13,356 nucleotides of DNA from Flavobacteriia bacterium (GTDB lineage Bacteria > Bacteroidota > Bacteroidia > Flavobacteriales > Flavobacteriaceae). The notes under the pieces are model-generated. The model saw nothing but the letters and a program-made list of their open reading frames with translations, was not told the origin of the DNA and ran no database searches. Position numbers and translations under genes: made by a program. Where the stretch lies: NCBI GenBank assembly GCA_003973375.1, contig QNYL01000091.1:1-13356 (forward strand), read 5' to 3'. Positions 7,654 through 13,356 of this stretch are shown piece by piece (position 1 is the stretch's first letter; every line of letters begins with the position of its first letter).

Positions 7654-9831
7654 TTATTTATCAGAAGAACCCAGTGAATTTTCTATAAATGTAGTCATTT
7701 TTTGATAAAGGTGTAAACGTGTATTCTTTCCTTTGTATATTCCATGCGTTCTGTCAGGATACATCATAAAATCAAATTGTTTGTCAGCTTCCACCAGTGC
7801 ATCGATCATTCTGGCAGAGTTTTGGAAATGTACATTATCATCACCTGAACCGTGTATTAACAAGTATTCACCTTTAAGAAGCTGTGCAAAATTAAGGGGG
7901 GAATTATTGTCATAACCACTTGCATTTTCCTGTGGAGTTTGCATATAGCGCTCGGTATAAACCGAATCGTAAAAACGCCATGAAGTTACCGGAGCAACAG
8001 CAATGGCTGCTTTAAAAGTATCGGCCCCCTTGGTTATGGCCAGCGAACTCATATATCCGCCAAAACTCCATCCCCAGATTCCCATCCGGCTGGCATCGAT
8101 ATATTTTCTTTTTCCCAGTTCTTTGGCGGCTTCAATCTGATCAGCAATTTCATATTTCCCCAATTCCTTATAGGTTATTTTTTTAAAATCTCTACCTTTA
8201 AAACCGGTTCCCCTGCCATCAACACAGGCAATGATAAAGCCTTTTTCAGCCAGCATCAGATGCCAGAAATCGCGGGTGCCGATCCAGCGGTTGGTCACAC
8301 TTTGCGATCCCGGTCCGGAATACTGATATAAAAATAACGGGTATTCTTTGTTCGGATCGAAATTTGTGGGTTTGATCATCCACATATTGAAATCTCCGTT
8401 TTTGGTTTTCAGGGTTGAGAATTCAAGTTTCGACATTTTATACTGCTTTAGCTTGTTTAGCAGTTTTTCATTGTCTTTGATCTTTTTCAGTTCTTTTCCT
8501 GTTTTTGAATCGTTAAGCGTATAAACAGGGGGGGTATTGACATCAGAAAAAGTATTGATAAAGTACTTGTAGCTATGGCTGAAAGCAGCTGAATTTGAAC
8601 CAATTCTGTTGCTGAGTTTCTTTTTGTTCTTTCCGTTGATCTTAATGGAATAAACACTTCGGTTGATGGAGCCCTCTTCCGTTGACTGGTAGAAAATGGT
8701 TTTACTTTTTTCATCATAGCCGTAAAAGGAGGTAACTTCCCAGTTGCCGGCAGTTACCTGATGCAGCTGTTTGCCATTTTTATCGTAGTGATAAATATGA
8801 TTGAATCCGTCTTCTTCACTGGTCCAGATAAAACTGTTGTCCTTTAAAAAGGTCAGATCATCTTTAATATCAACATAAGCAGCATCTTTTTCGTTTAAAA
8901 CAATCTTGCTTTGTAAAGAATTACCATCAACAAAGATCATGTTTAAATTATTTTGATGCCGGTTCAGTGTGGTTACTGCCAGAATATTGTCTTCCTGAGT
9001 CCATTGAATTCTGGGAATGTAATATTGCTGTTTTGCTCCCAGATCAACCGGTGAGGTTTTACCGTTGTTTAATTTATAAATATGCAAACTTACTTTTGAG
9101 TTGTTTTCTCCGGCCTTTGGATATTTAAAGACCTGCTGGGTAGGATAAAGTGATTTGCCATAAATATCCATAGAATATTCGGGCACATCGGTTTCGTCAA
9201 AACGGATAAAAGCCAGTTTATCAGAGCTTTTATTCCATTCAAAAGCTCTTACAAAACTAAATTCTTCTTCGTAAACCCAGTCGGTAATACCATTTTTGAT
9301 CTTGTTGAATTCTCCATCGGTTGTAATTTGGTCGGTTTTTCCGGAGATAAGATCTTTTATATACAAATTGTTCTTAAAAGCATAGGCGATCTTTTTACCA
9401 TCGGGGGAGAAAGTGGGCTCGAGGATAAATTCTTCACTTATTGGGGTAAGCTTTTTTTTTGCGATATCATATACATAGTAATGACCAACCTCCGAATGCC
9501 GGTAGATTCCCATGACATCCTTACCAATAATGATCTTGCTTTCATCCTCGCTAAAAGAATAAGATTCGAAATATTTAATTCCCGGAAGATCAGTGCTCGA
9601 TAAAATGGTTTCTACTTTTTTTAGTGTTTTATAATCGTATTTGTCGAGGTAAACCCCTTTTCGATCATAATTCAGAATATTATAAAAATCACCATTTTTC
9701 ATGGCGTGAAATGATTCGAGTCTTTCTGTTCTAAAAGTATAATTGGTCCAGAGATCATCCAGGGTAATGTCTTTTTTCTGGGCAAAAAGTACAGTGCCTG
9801 TAAAAAGAAAAAGGAGTATAAATTTTTTCAT
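7654..9831 (-). CDS. Dipeptidyl peptidase IV, S9 family serine peptidase
   Basis: A 725-aa secreted prolyl peptidase of the S9B (DPP IV) subfamily, which removes X-Pro or X-Ala dipeptides from peptide N-termini. A signal peptide spans 1-17 (cleavage after LFA), with no lipobox Cys, so the protein is periplasmic or exported further. An N-terminal beta-propeller covers roughly 40-480 and includes DWVYEEE (184-190), the double-Glu motif that holds the substrate amino terminus in DPP IV. The C-terminal alpha/beta-hydrolase domain has the nucleophile Ser589 in GWSFGGY, Asp664 in HGSGDDNVH and His696 in DRTHGI, the full triad in the order and spacing of human DPP4. Length matches bacterial DPP IV. 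It is the first gene of the leftward block and sits 57 nt before a POT transporter, which supports a peptide-scavenging role. A C-terminal type IX sorting domain is not evident. Confidence 0.95.
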   Translation of the reverse strand: MKKFILLFLFTGTVLFAQKKDITLDDLWTNYTFRTERLESFHAMKNGDFYNILNYDRKGVYLDKYDYKTLKKVETILSSTDLPGIKYFESYSFSEDESKIIIGKDVMGIYRHSEVGHYYVYDIAKKKLTPISEEFILEPTFSPDGKKIAYAFKNNLYIKDLISGKTDQITTDGEFNKIKNGITDWVYEEEFSFVRAFEWNKSSDKLAFIRFDETDVPEYSMDIYGKSLYPTQQVFKYPKAGENNSKVSLHIYKLNNGKTSPVDLGAKQQYYIPRIQWTQEDNILAVTTLNRHQNNLNMIFVDGNSLQSKIVLNEKDAAYVDIKDDLTFLKDNSFIWTSEEDGFNHIYHYDKNGKQLHQVTAGNWEVTSFYGYDEKSKTIFYQSTEEGSINRSVYSIKINGKNKKKLSNRIGSNSAAFSHSYKYFINTFSDVNTPPVYTLNDSKTGKELKKIKDNEKLLNKLKQYKMSKLEFSTLKTKNGDFNMWMIKPTNFDPNKEYPLFLYQYSGPGSQSVTNRWIGTRDFWHLMLAEKGFIIACVDGRGTGFKGRDFKKITYKELGKYEIADQIEAAKELGKRKYIDASRMGIWGWSFGGYMSSLAITKGADTFKAAIAVAPVTSWRFYDSVYTERYMQTPQENASGYDNNSPLNFAQLLKGEYLLIHGSGDDNVHFQNSARMIDALVEADKQFDFMMYPDRTHGIYKGKNTRLHLYQKMTTFIENSLGSSDK

Positions 9832-9864
9832 TGAAGAAGTGTTTTATTTGAGGTTTCAATTTTA

Positions 9865-9872
9865 CGAAAATA
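9865..9872 (-). promoter_or_regulatory. Candidate -7 element for the peptidase gene
   Basis: On the minus strand TATTTTCG matches the Bacteroidota -7 consensus TAnnTTTG at all but one of its fixed positions and lies 33 nt before the ATG of the peptidase gene. No TTG -33 element is found at the expected distance, so this is a weak candidate. Confidence 0.3.
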
Positions 9873-10065
9873 CTTCAAATAATTATGTTAAGAGCGTATA
9901 TTTTATTTTGCGGAATTTTTAATAAATAGATTTAAAATTCAAGATTCAAAATTTGAAATTGTACAACAACACTTACAGTTTACAGAGATTTATTAATGGA
10001 ATCATTACATTATTAACGCATTAGATCATTCAAAATTAATTGTAATTATTTAAAAAATTCGCGAT

Positions 10066-10083
10066 AATCAGCGGAATCTGCGG
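10066..10083. repeat. Tandem 9-bp pair
   Basis: AATCAGCGG is followed directly by AATCTGCGG, with one difference between the copies. It is a short degenerate tandem of unknown role inside the divergent intergenic region. Confidence 0.5.
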
Positions 10084-10112
10084 GAAAATTTGAGAGATCG
10101 TTAGGGAATAGC

Positions 10113-10131
10113 GAAGAGGGAAAAGGGATTA
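10113..10131 (+). repeat. 19-bp direct repeat, copy 1
   Basis: GAAGAGGGAAAAGGGATTA occurs here and, identically, at 12665-12683. A related stretch (GCGAAGAGCGAAAAGGGG) lies at 12774-12791. The two perfect copies bracket the HMG-CoA reductase and EamA genes. This is probably a dispersed purine-rich intergenic repeat. Confidence 0.65.
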
Positions 10132-10267
10132 GTTAATTTGTTGATTAGTCAATGAGTTATTTTTTTAGCCGTTAAATCTTTAAATTTCTTTGCGTTCTTT
10201 ATATTTTATTTTTGCGAGCTTTGCGTGAAAAAAAAAGTCTAAGGCTTTTTCTGAAACCACACAATCT

Positions 10268-10315
10268 ACCATAGGCAGGCCAGGCTGTCGCCACCCTGCC
10301 TCGCGGCAAGATGGT
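10268..10315. repeat. GC-rich inverted repeat
   Basis: ACCAT (10268-10272) pairs with ATGGT (10311-10315), and AGGCAGG (10273-10279) pairs with CCTGCCT (10295-10301). A smaller TGCC/GGCA pair lies in the right half (10297-10307). The segment is much richer in G+C than its surroundings. Its right half (CCTGCCT, then GGCAAG) resembles the hairpin at 12897-12923, so both look like copies of one GC-rich intergenic repeat. Confidence 0.55.
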
Positions 10316-10404
10316 ACCTCATTTATCGTTACAATAAGGAGGGAATCATTCATAAAAAATCAAAAAACAGATCACGACTTATAAAACTATATTTTAACAT
10401 TGAC

Positions 10405-10412
10405 TATATTTG
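10405..10412 (+). promoter_or_regulatory. Bacteroidota-type -7 promoter element for HMG-CoA reductase
   Basis: TATATTTG is a perfect match to the Bacteroidota sigma-A -7 consensus TAnnTTTG and lies 22 nt before the ATG, predicting a very short A-rich leader. The -33 element is poor: only TTA at 10379-10381 sits near the expected place instead of TTG. The leader has no Shine-Dalgarno sequence, as is usual in this phylum. Confidence 0.6.
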
Positions 10413-10434
10413 TAGAGAAAAAACTAACAAACTT

Positions 10435-11718
10435 ATGTCTAAAACAGTAAACGGATTTTCGAAATTCAGTAAGGAGGAGAAGATCAACTGGCTGGCTGAT
10501 AATTTCTTTAGCAACAAAAAACAAGGTATTTCTACTTTAAAACAATACCTGAATAATGACGAAGCGCTACAACAGCTCCACGATGAATTTATTGAAAACA
10601 CCATTTCAAATTTTTATATTCCTTACGCTGTTGCCCCAAATTTTATTATCAACGGGAAACCTTATGCCATACCAATGGCGATCGAGGAAAGTTCAGTAGT
10701 TGCTGCCGCATCCCTTGTGGCAAAATTCTGGAGTACCCGTGGTGGATTTAATACCGAGGTAATCTCAACCACAAAAACAGGGCAAATCCATTTTATGTAT
10801 CAGGGAGAATACGAAAATCTGAGAGACTATTTTTACAGTGTTAAAGAAGATCTTATTAAAGCAACCGAGCCTATTACAAAAAATATGCGTAACAGAGGCG
10901 GGGGTATTTTAGATATTCTTCTAAAGGACAAAACAGGTGATCTTCCTTACTATTATCAGCTTCATGTTAGTTTTGAGACCCTTGATAGTATGGGGGCTAA
11001 TTTTATCAATTCCTGTCTGGAGGCAATATCAGAACGATTCAGAAAAGATGATATCAATATCACTATGAGTATTCTGTCAAATTATGTACCTGATTGCCTG
11101 GTTGTTGCCGAAGTAAGCTGTCCGGTTGTAGATTTATACAAGGAGAATGCCGAGTATTATGCCAATAAATTTATTGATGCAGTTCATATTGCAAATGTAG
11201 AACCATACAGGGCGGTTACTCATAATAAAGGAATCATGAACGGGATTGATGCCGTTGTACTCGCCACAGGAAATGATTTTAGGGCTGTTGCTGCCGGAGC
11301 ACATGCCTATGCTACCCGGAGAGGGAAATATCAAAGTCTTACCAATGCCCGTGTCAGAGATGGAATTTTTACTTTTTGGATTGAGATTCCACTGGCCGTT
11401 GGTACTGTTGGAGGATTGACCAAATTGCATCCTTTGGCCAGGTTATCGCTGGAGATTTTGCAAAATCCCAATGCTAGAGAGTTGATGCAGATCATTGCTG
11501 TGGCCGGTCTTGCACAGAATTTTGCAGCCATCAGAGCCCTGACAACCACCGGAATACAAAAAGGGCATATGAAAATGCATCTGATGAACATCCTGAATCA
11601 GCTTGAAGCCAATGTGCACGAAAAAGAGATCCTGACCGAAATGTTCAGTCAAAGAGATGTAACCCACAATGCTGTTGCAGAAGCCTTACACGAGTTAAGA
11701 ACGAATCAGCAGAATTAA
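10435..11718 (+). CDS. Class II hydroxymethylglutaryl-CoA reductase
   Basis: A 427-aa soluble enzyme interconverting HMG-CoA and mevalonate with NAD(P)H. The length equals that of class II reductases such as the Pseudomonas mevalonii enzyme, and there is no membrane domain. Catalytic signatures in order are the Glu pair 84-85 in PMAIEES, DSMGAN (184-189), Lys265 and Asn269 in THNKGIMNG, Asp281 in ATGND, the glycine-rich VGTVGG (322-327) and the C-terminal catalytic His378 in KGHMKMH. Database families often call class II proteins 'degradative', but in flavobacteria, which I recall as commonly using the mevalonate route, the likely role is synthesis of mevalonate for isoprenoids. The start is fixed by a close upstream -7 element, and an EamA transporter gene follows 51 nt after the stop. 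No mevalonate or phosphomevalonate kinase lies in the window. Confidence 0.95.
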   Translation: MSKTVNGFSKFSKEEKINWLADNFFSNKKQGISTLKQYLNNDEALQQLHDEFIENTISNFYIPYAVAPNFIINGKPYAIPMAIEESSVVAAASLVAKFWSTRGGFNTEVISTTKTGQIHFMYQGEYENLRDYFYSVKEDLIKATEPITKNMRNRGGGILDILLKDKTGDLPYYYQLHVSFETLDSMGANFINSCLEAISERFRKDDINITMSILSNYVPDCLVVAEVSCPVVDLYKENAEYYANKFIDAVHIANVEPYRAVTHNKGIMNGIDAVVLATGNDFRAVAAGAHAYATRRGKYQSLTNARVRDGIFTFWIEIPLAVGTVGGLTKLHPLARLSLEILQNPNARELMQIIAVAGLAQNFAAIRALTTTGIQKGHMKMHLMNILNQLEANVHEKEILTEMFSQRDVTHNAVAEALHELRTNQQN

Positions 11719-11769
11719 CCAAAACCTTGCAACAGATCTGTAAACCCAAAAAATTAAAAAATAAATAAT

Positions 11770-12663
11770 TTGAATACCCGGGGATTTGCGTTTTTACTGG
11801 CTTTCCTGGCCGCTATGATCTATGCGGTTAGTTTTACTGTAGCCAAAGAGGTGATGCCTGAGTACATCAAGCCCTATGCCTTTATTTTGCTCAGAGTGGC
11901 CGGTGCAACCCTGTTGTTCTGGATCGCCGGCGCTTTTATCAAAAGAGAAAAGATCGAATTTAGAGACTTTACCAGAATTATCCTGGCCAGTGTTTTTGGA
12001 ATAGCTCTGAATATGCTTGCCTTTTTTAAAGGTTTAAGTATGACCACCCCGATCAGTGCATCGGTGATCATGGTAACTTCTCCTATTCTTGTACTTACTT
12101 TTTCAACCCTGATTTTAAAGGAAAAAGCCACAAAAAGAAAACTGGCCGGAATTATGATCGGTATGCTGGGCGCGATACTTTTGATCGCTTACGGACAAAA
12201 AGTAGATATTAGTCAAGATGAAATGATGGGAAATCTGTTGGTGCTGGTCAATGCTTCCTCATATGCGCTTTACCTCATTCTTATTAAAAATCTTTCACAA
12301 AAATATCATCCGCTTACTTTTGCAAAATGGCTCTATCTTTTCGGACTCTTTATGGTTATCCCTTTTAGTTACAAGGAAATGACTGAGGTTGACTGGGGTA
12401 ACCTGCCCGTATTTGCTCTTCAAAAGATTGTTTTTATCGTAGTTTTCACCACCTTTTTAACCTATATGTTTAATTTACTGGCCATTAGAAAATTAAAACC
12501 CACAACCCTGAGTATCTTTATCTATCTTCAACCGGTATTTGCAACATCTTACGCTTTGCTTGTTGGGAGTGATGAACTCAACAGGATCAAAGTAGGTGCT
12601 TCAATTCTGATCTTTATAGGAGTTTATCTTGTTACCCGGAAACCAAAAGAAGAAATGGTTTAG
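11770..12663 (+). CDS. EamA/DMT-family transporter, TTG start
   Basis: A 297-aa inner-membrane protein of the drug/metabolite transporter superfamily, with two EamA repeats of five helices each (about 5-140 and 153-290). Family features include the N-terminal helix with VSFTVAKEVMP, a cytoplasmic basic cluster after helix 4 (LKEKATKRKLAG, 116-127) and a second-repeat LQPVFA motif near 254-259 followed by the end helix IGVYLVTRKP. The substrate cannot be predicted; members export amino acids, metabolites or drugs. The start is taken as TTG because an in-frame stop lies at 11755-11757, no ATG or GTG lies between, and the first ATG (codon 16) would delete most of helix 1. It follows the reductase gene by 51 nt with no terminator between and is probably cotranscribed. 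A functional link to isoprenoids is not shown. Confidence 0.9.
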   Translation: MNTRGFAFLLAFLAAMIYAVSFTVAKEVMPEYIKPYAFILLRVAGATLLFWIAGAFIKREKIEFRDFTRIILASVFGIALNMLAFFKGLSMTTPISASVIMVTSPILVLTFSTLILKEKATKRKLAGIMIGMLGAILLIAYGQKVDISQDEMMGNLLVLVNASSYALYLILIKNLSQKYHPLTFAKWLYLFGLFMVIPFSYKEMTEVDWGNLPVFALQKIVFIVVFTTFLTYMFNLLAIRKLKPTTLSIFIYLQPVFATSYALLVGSDELNRIKVGASILIFIGVYLVTRKPKEEMV

Positions 12664-12664
12664 G

Positions 12665-12683
12665 GAAGAGGGAAAAGGGATTA
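12665..12683 (+). repeat. 19-bp direct repeat, copy 2
   Basis: An exact copy of GAAGAGGGAAAAGGGATTA at 10113-10131, starting 2 nt after the EamA stop codon. A second shared word, AGATTTAAAATTCAA, follows at 12693-12707 and also occurs at 9928-9942, in the opposite relative order. Confidence 0.65.
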
Positions 12684-12789
12684 AATGGTTTAAGATTTAA
12701 AATTCAATTACTTGTAGCTTACTGTACGTCCCTGATTTATCTGTGGAAGAATTATAGGAGTGGATAGGGAAAAGCGAAGAGCGAAAAGG

Positions 12790-12803
12790 GGCTCTGCAGA
12801 GCC
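12790..12803. repeat. 14-bp perfect palindrome
   Basis: GGCTCTGCAGAGCC is self-complementary and lies 7 bp left of the MITE-like element's left end. It resembles in design the short GCTCC/GGAGC palindromes further right and may be a member of the same REP-like class. Confidence 0.5.
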
Positions 12804-12810
12804 ACATTAT

Positions 12811-12995
12811 AAGACCGTTGCAAAAGGCGATCATTTGTTCAAATTCGACGCTCGAAAAAAAATTAACCCGCAGTAAACTTTTGTTTATGAGGACTTAACC
12901 TGCCTGGCCGGCAAAGGCAGGTTTTTTAGAGTAGGAAGAAGTTGGGCAAAGAATTGTCTTTATTACATAATTCAAAAGAGTATTGCAACGGTCTT
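12811..12995. mobile_element. MITE-like element, 185 bp, with target duplication
   Basis: The ends AAGACCGTTGCAA (12811-12823) and TTGCAACGGTCTT (12983-12995) are perfect 13-bp terminal inverted repeats. The 5 bp outside each end are the same word in the same orientation, ATTAT (12806-12810 and 12996-13000), as expected for a target-site duplication. The 185-bp interior has no usable open frame, so the element would need a transposase in trans. It contains a GC-rich terminator-like hairpin. I cannot name the parent insertion sequence family from the ends alone. Confidence 0.75.
12897..12927 (+). terminator. Terminator-like GC-rich hairpin inside the MITE-like element
   Basis: AACCTGCCT (12897-12905) pairs with AGGCAGGTT (12915-12923) around a 9-nt GC-rich loop. 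With the following four T residues this gives a run of six T (12922-12927), a classic intrinsic terminator on the plus strand. It lies about 235 nt beyond the EamA stop and could end that transcript. Because it resembles the GC-rich repeat at 10268-10315 it may also be simply a repeat copy. Confidence 0.65.
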
Positions 12996-13003
12996 ATTAT
13001 ATG

Positions 13004-13026
13004 CTCTGTTATGGGATAGAACAGAG
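13004..13026. repeat. Short inverted repeat
   Basis: CTCTGTT (13004-13010) pairs perfectly with AACAGAG (13020-13026) across a 9-nt loop, just right of the MITE-like element. No T-run follows on the plus strand, so it is not a convincing terminator. Confidence 0.4.
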
Positions 13027-13104
13027 GTAAAATATAGTGATCTTATATTGTGTAATGTTTTTCAAGCCATTTTTATAATATTCTGATCAAATTATTATGT
13101 AAGT

Positions 13105-13117
13105 GCCTCGTAGAGGC
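13105..13117. repeat. REP-like palindrome, unit 1
   Basis: GCCTC-GTA-GAGGC is a 5-bp stem with a 3-nt loop, followed by TAACTTTTCG. It has the same design as the GCTCC/GGAGC units to its right but different arms, so it is probably a variant of the same class. Confidence 0.55.
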
Positions 13118-13153
13118 TAACTTTTCGTAAAAACTTTTGGAATAAAACAATAA

Positions 13154-13217
13154 CAGCTCCATAGGAGCGACCTGTCTATAATAAGCTAACGGTATATAGA
13201 CCGCTCCTACGGAGCTG
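13154..13217. repeat. Paired REP-like units forming a 64-nt hairpin
   Basis: Two palindromes, GCTCC-ATA-GGAGC (13156-13168) and GCTCC-TAC-GGAGC (13203-13215), face each other. CAGCTCCATAGGAGCG (13154-13169) is complementary to 13202-13217 with one mismatch, and GTCTATA (13174-13180) pairs with TATAGAC (13195-13201), leaving a 4-nt ACCT bulge on the left arm. This is the layout of composite REP elements. The words GGAGCGACCTGT and GTCTATA recall widespread Bacteroidota intergenic repeats, by memory only. Confidence 0.7.
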
Positions 13218-13253
13218 GGTTTTGGATTGTTGGATAATTCTACGAATAGTTTG

Positions 13254-13266
13254 GCTCCTACGGAGC
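13254..13266. repeat. REP-like palindrome, unit 4
   Basis: GCTCC-TAC-GGAGC is identical to the unit at 13203-13215, again followed by TG. The flanking sequence differs (TTTTGTACAACAGG to the right). It is the last member of the cluster before the window edge. Confidence 0.65.
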
Positions 13267-13307
13267 TGTTTTGTACAACAGGTTAGACGAAAACCTAAGG
13301 AAATATT

Positions 13308-13356
13308 ATGAAAAAAGTTGATGGAAATAACGAATTTATTTTTTTCATTATCAAGG
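13308..13356 (+). CDS. Possible start of a gene cut by the window edge
   Basis: An ATG preceded by CTAAGGAAATATT opens a frame that stays open to the last base and gives 16 residues beginning MKKVDGNNEF and continuing with a hydrophobic FIFFII stretch. The product is not recognisable. AAGGA lies about 8 nt before the ATG. With only 49 bases visible this may be chance. Confidence 0.25.
   Translation, partial: MKKVDGNNEFIFFIIK

Larger units (their letters stand above)
9873..10404. other. Divergent intergenic region rich in short degenerate repeats
   Basis: No open frame of note lies here on either strand. The stretch holds an A/T-rich segment with AGATTTAAAATTCAA (9928-9942, repeated exactly at 12693-12707), the tandem pair AATCAGCGG and AATCTGCGG (10066-10083), GAAGAGGGAAAAGGGATTA (10113-10131, repeated at 12665-12683), three TTTGCG hexamers (10189-10194, 10211-10216, 10220-10225) and a GC-rich inverted repeat (10268-10315). 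It separates the divergent peptidase and HMG-CoA reductase genes and must contain both promoters. The middle looks like an accumulation of decayed intergenic repeats rather than regulatory sequence. Confidence 0.7.

Noticed and set aside
1131..9831. Open frames inside or opposite the transporter and peptidase genes, for example 2195-2560, 3667-3969, 5523-5819 and 9328-9603
   Set aside because: They overlap clearly conserved proteins in other frames, show no recognisable domains, and lack independent start context.
11134..11667. Minus-strand open frames opposite the HMG-CoA reductase
   Set aside because: They are shadows of a highly conserved catalytic region and their translations resemble no protein family.
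10435..11718. Mevalonate-degrading role for the HMG-CoA reductase
   Set aside because: The 'degradative' label is a class II family name. There is no mevalonate catabolic gene such as HMG-CoA lyase nearby, and class II enzymes serve synthesis in many bacteria.
11732..11741. ACAGATCTGT palindrome between the reductase and EamA genes as a terminator
   Set aside because: A 10-bp palindrome without loop or T-run cannot form an intrinsic terminator. The two genes are more likely cotranscribed.
13105..13266. CRISPR array
   Set aside because: The repeats are short palindromes of 13 bp at irregular spacing and in both orientations, with no uniform spacers and no cas genes.

Overview
The window looks like a chromosomal segment from a member of the Bacteroidota, most likely a flavobacterium. 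This rests on AT-rich DNA, protein families typical of that group, starts without Shine-Dalgarno sequences, a perfect TAnnTTTG promoter element before the HMG-CoA reductase gene, and repeat-rich intergenic DNA. No genus can be named from the sequence alone.

Layout. Positions 1-476 hold no intact gene. They contain a long imperfect inverted repeat (7-101), a 16-bp palindrome (109-124), a short fossil of an IS5-type transposase (about 213-308), and a hairpin (424-456) that probably ends the transcript arriving from the right. Positions 477-9831 are six genes on the minus strand, read right to left: a secreted S9B dipeptidyl peptidase IV, then four proton-dependent oligopeptide transporter (POT) family proteins (570, 493, 454 and 595 aa), then a secreted thioredoxin-like protein. 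Positions 9832-10434 are a roughly 600-bp divergent intergenic region full of short degenerate repeats. Positions 10435-12663 on the plus strand carry a class II HMG-CoA reductase and an EamA/DMT 10-helix transporter with a TTG start. Positions 12664-13356 are a repeat-rich tail with a 185-bp MITE-like element (perfect 13-bp terminal inverted repeats, 5-bp target duplication), a strong terminator-like hairpin nested in it, a cluster of REP-like palindromes, and possibly the first codons of another gene at the right edge.

How the genes fit together. The peptidase would release N-terminal X-Pro/X-Ala dipeptides in the periplasm, and the transporters would carry di- and tripeptides across the inner membrane, so the minus-strand block reads as a peptide-scavenging cluster. 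The four transporters are not simple copies. Two (595 and 570 aa) carry two additional hydrophobic inserts. One (454 aa) is a minimal 12-helix form. One (493 aa) has Asn in place of the family's helix-7 Glu and a long loop before its last helix, which suggests a different substrate or coupling. A strong terminator-like hairpin sits 18 nt before the start codon of the 493-aa gene, splitting the cluster into peptidase plus first transporter versus the other three transporters plus thioredoxin. The plus-strand pair is probably one transcript. The HMG-CoA reductase most likely feeds mevalonate-dependent isoprenoid synthesis, despite the 'degradative' label usually attached to class II enzymes.

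I see no phage, CRISPR, defence or biosynthetic system, and no RNA gene. The most informative oddities are the divergent fourth POT protein, the hairpin inside the transporter cluster, and the MITE and REP structures at the right end.
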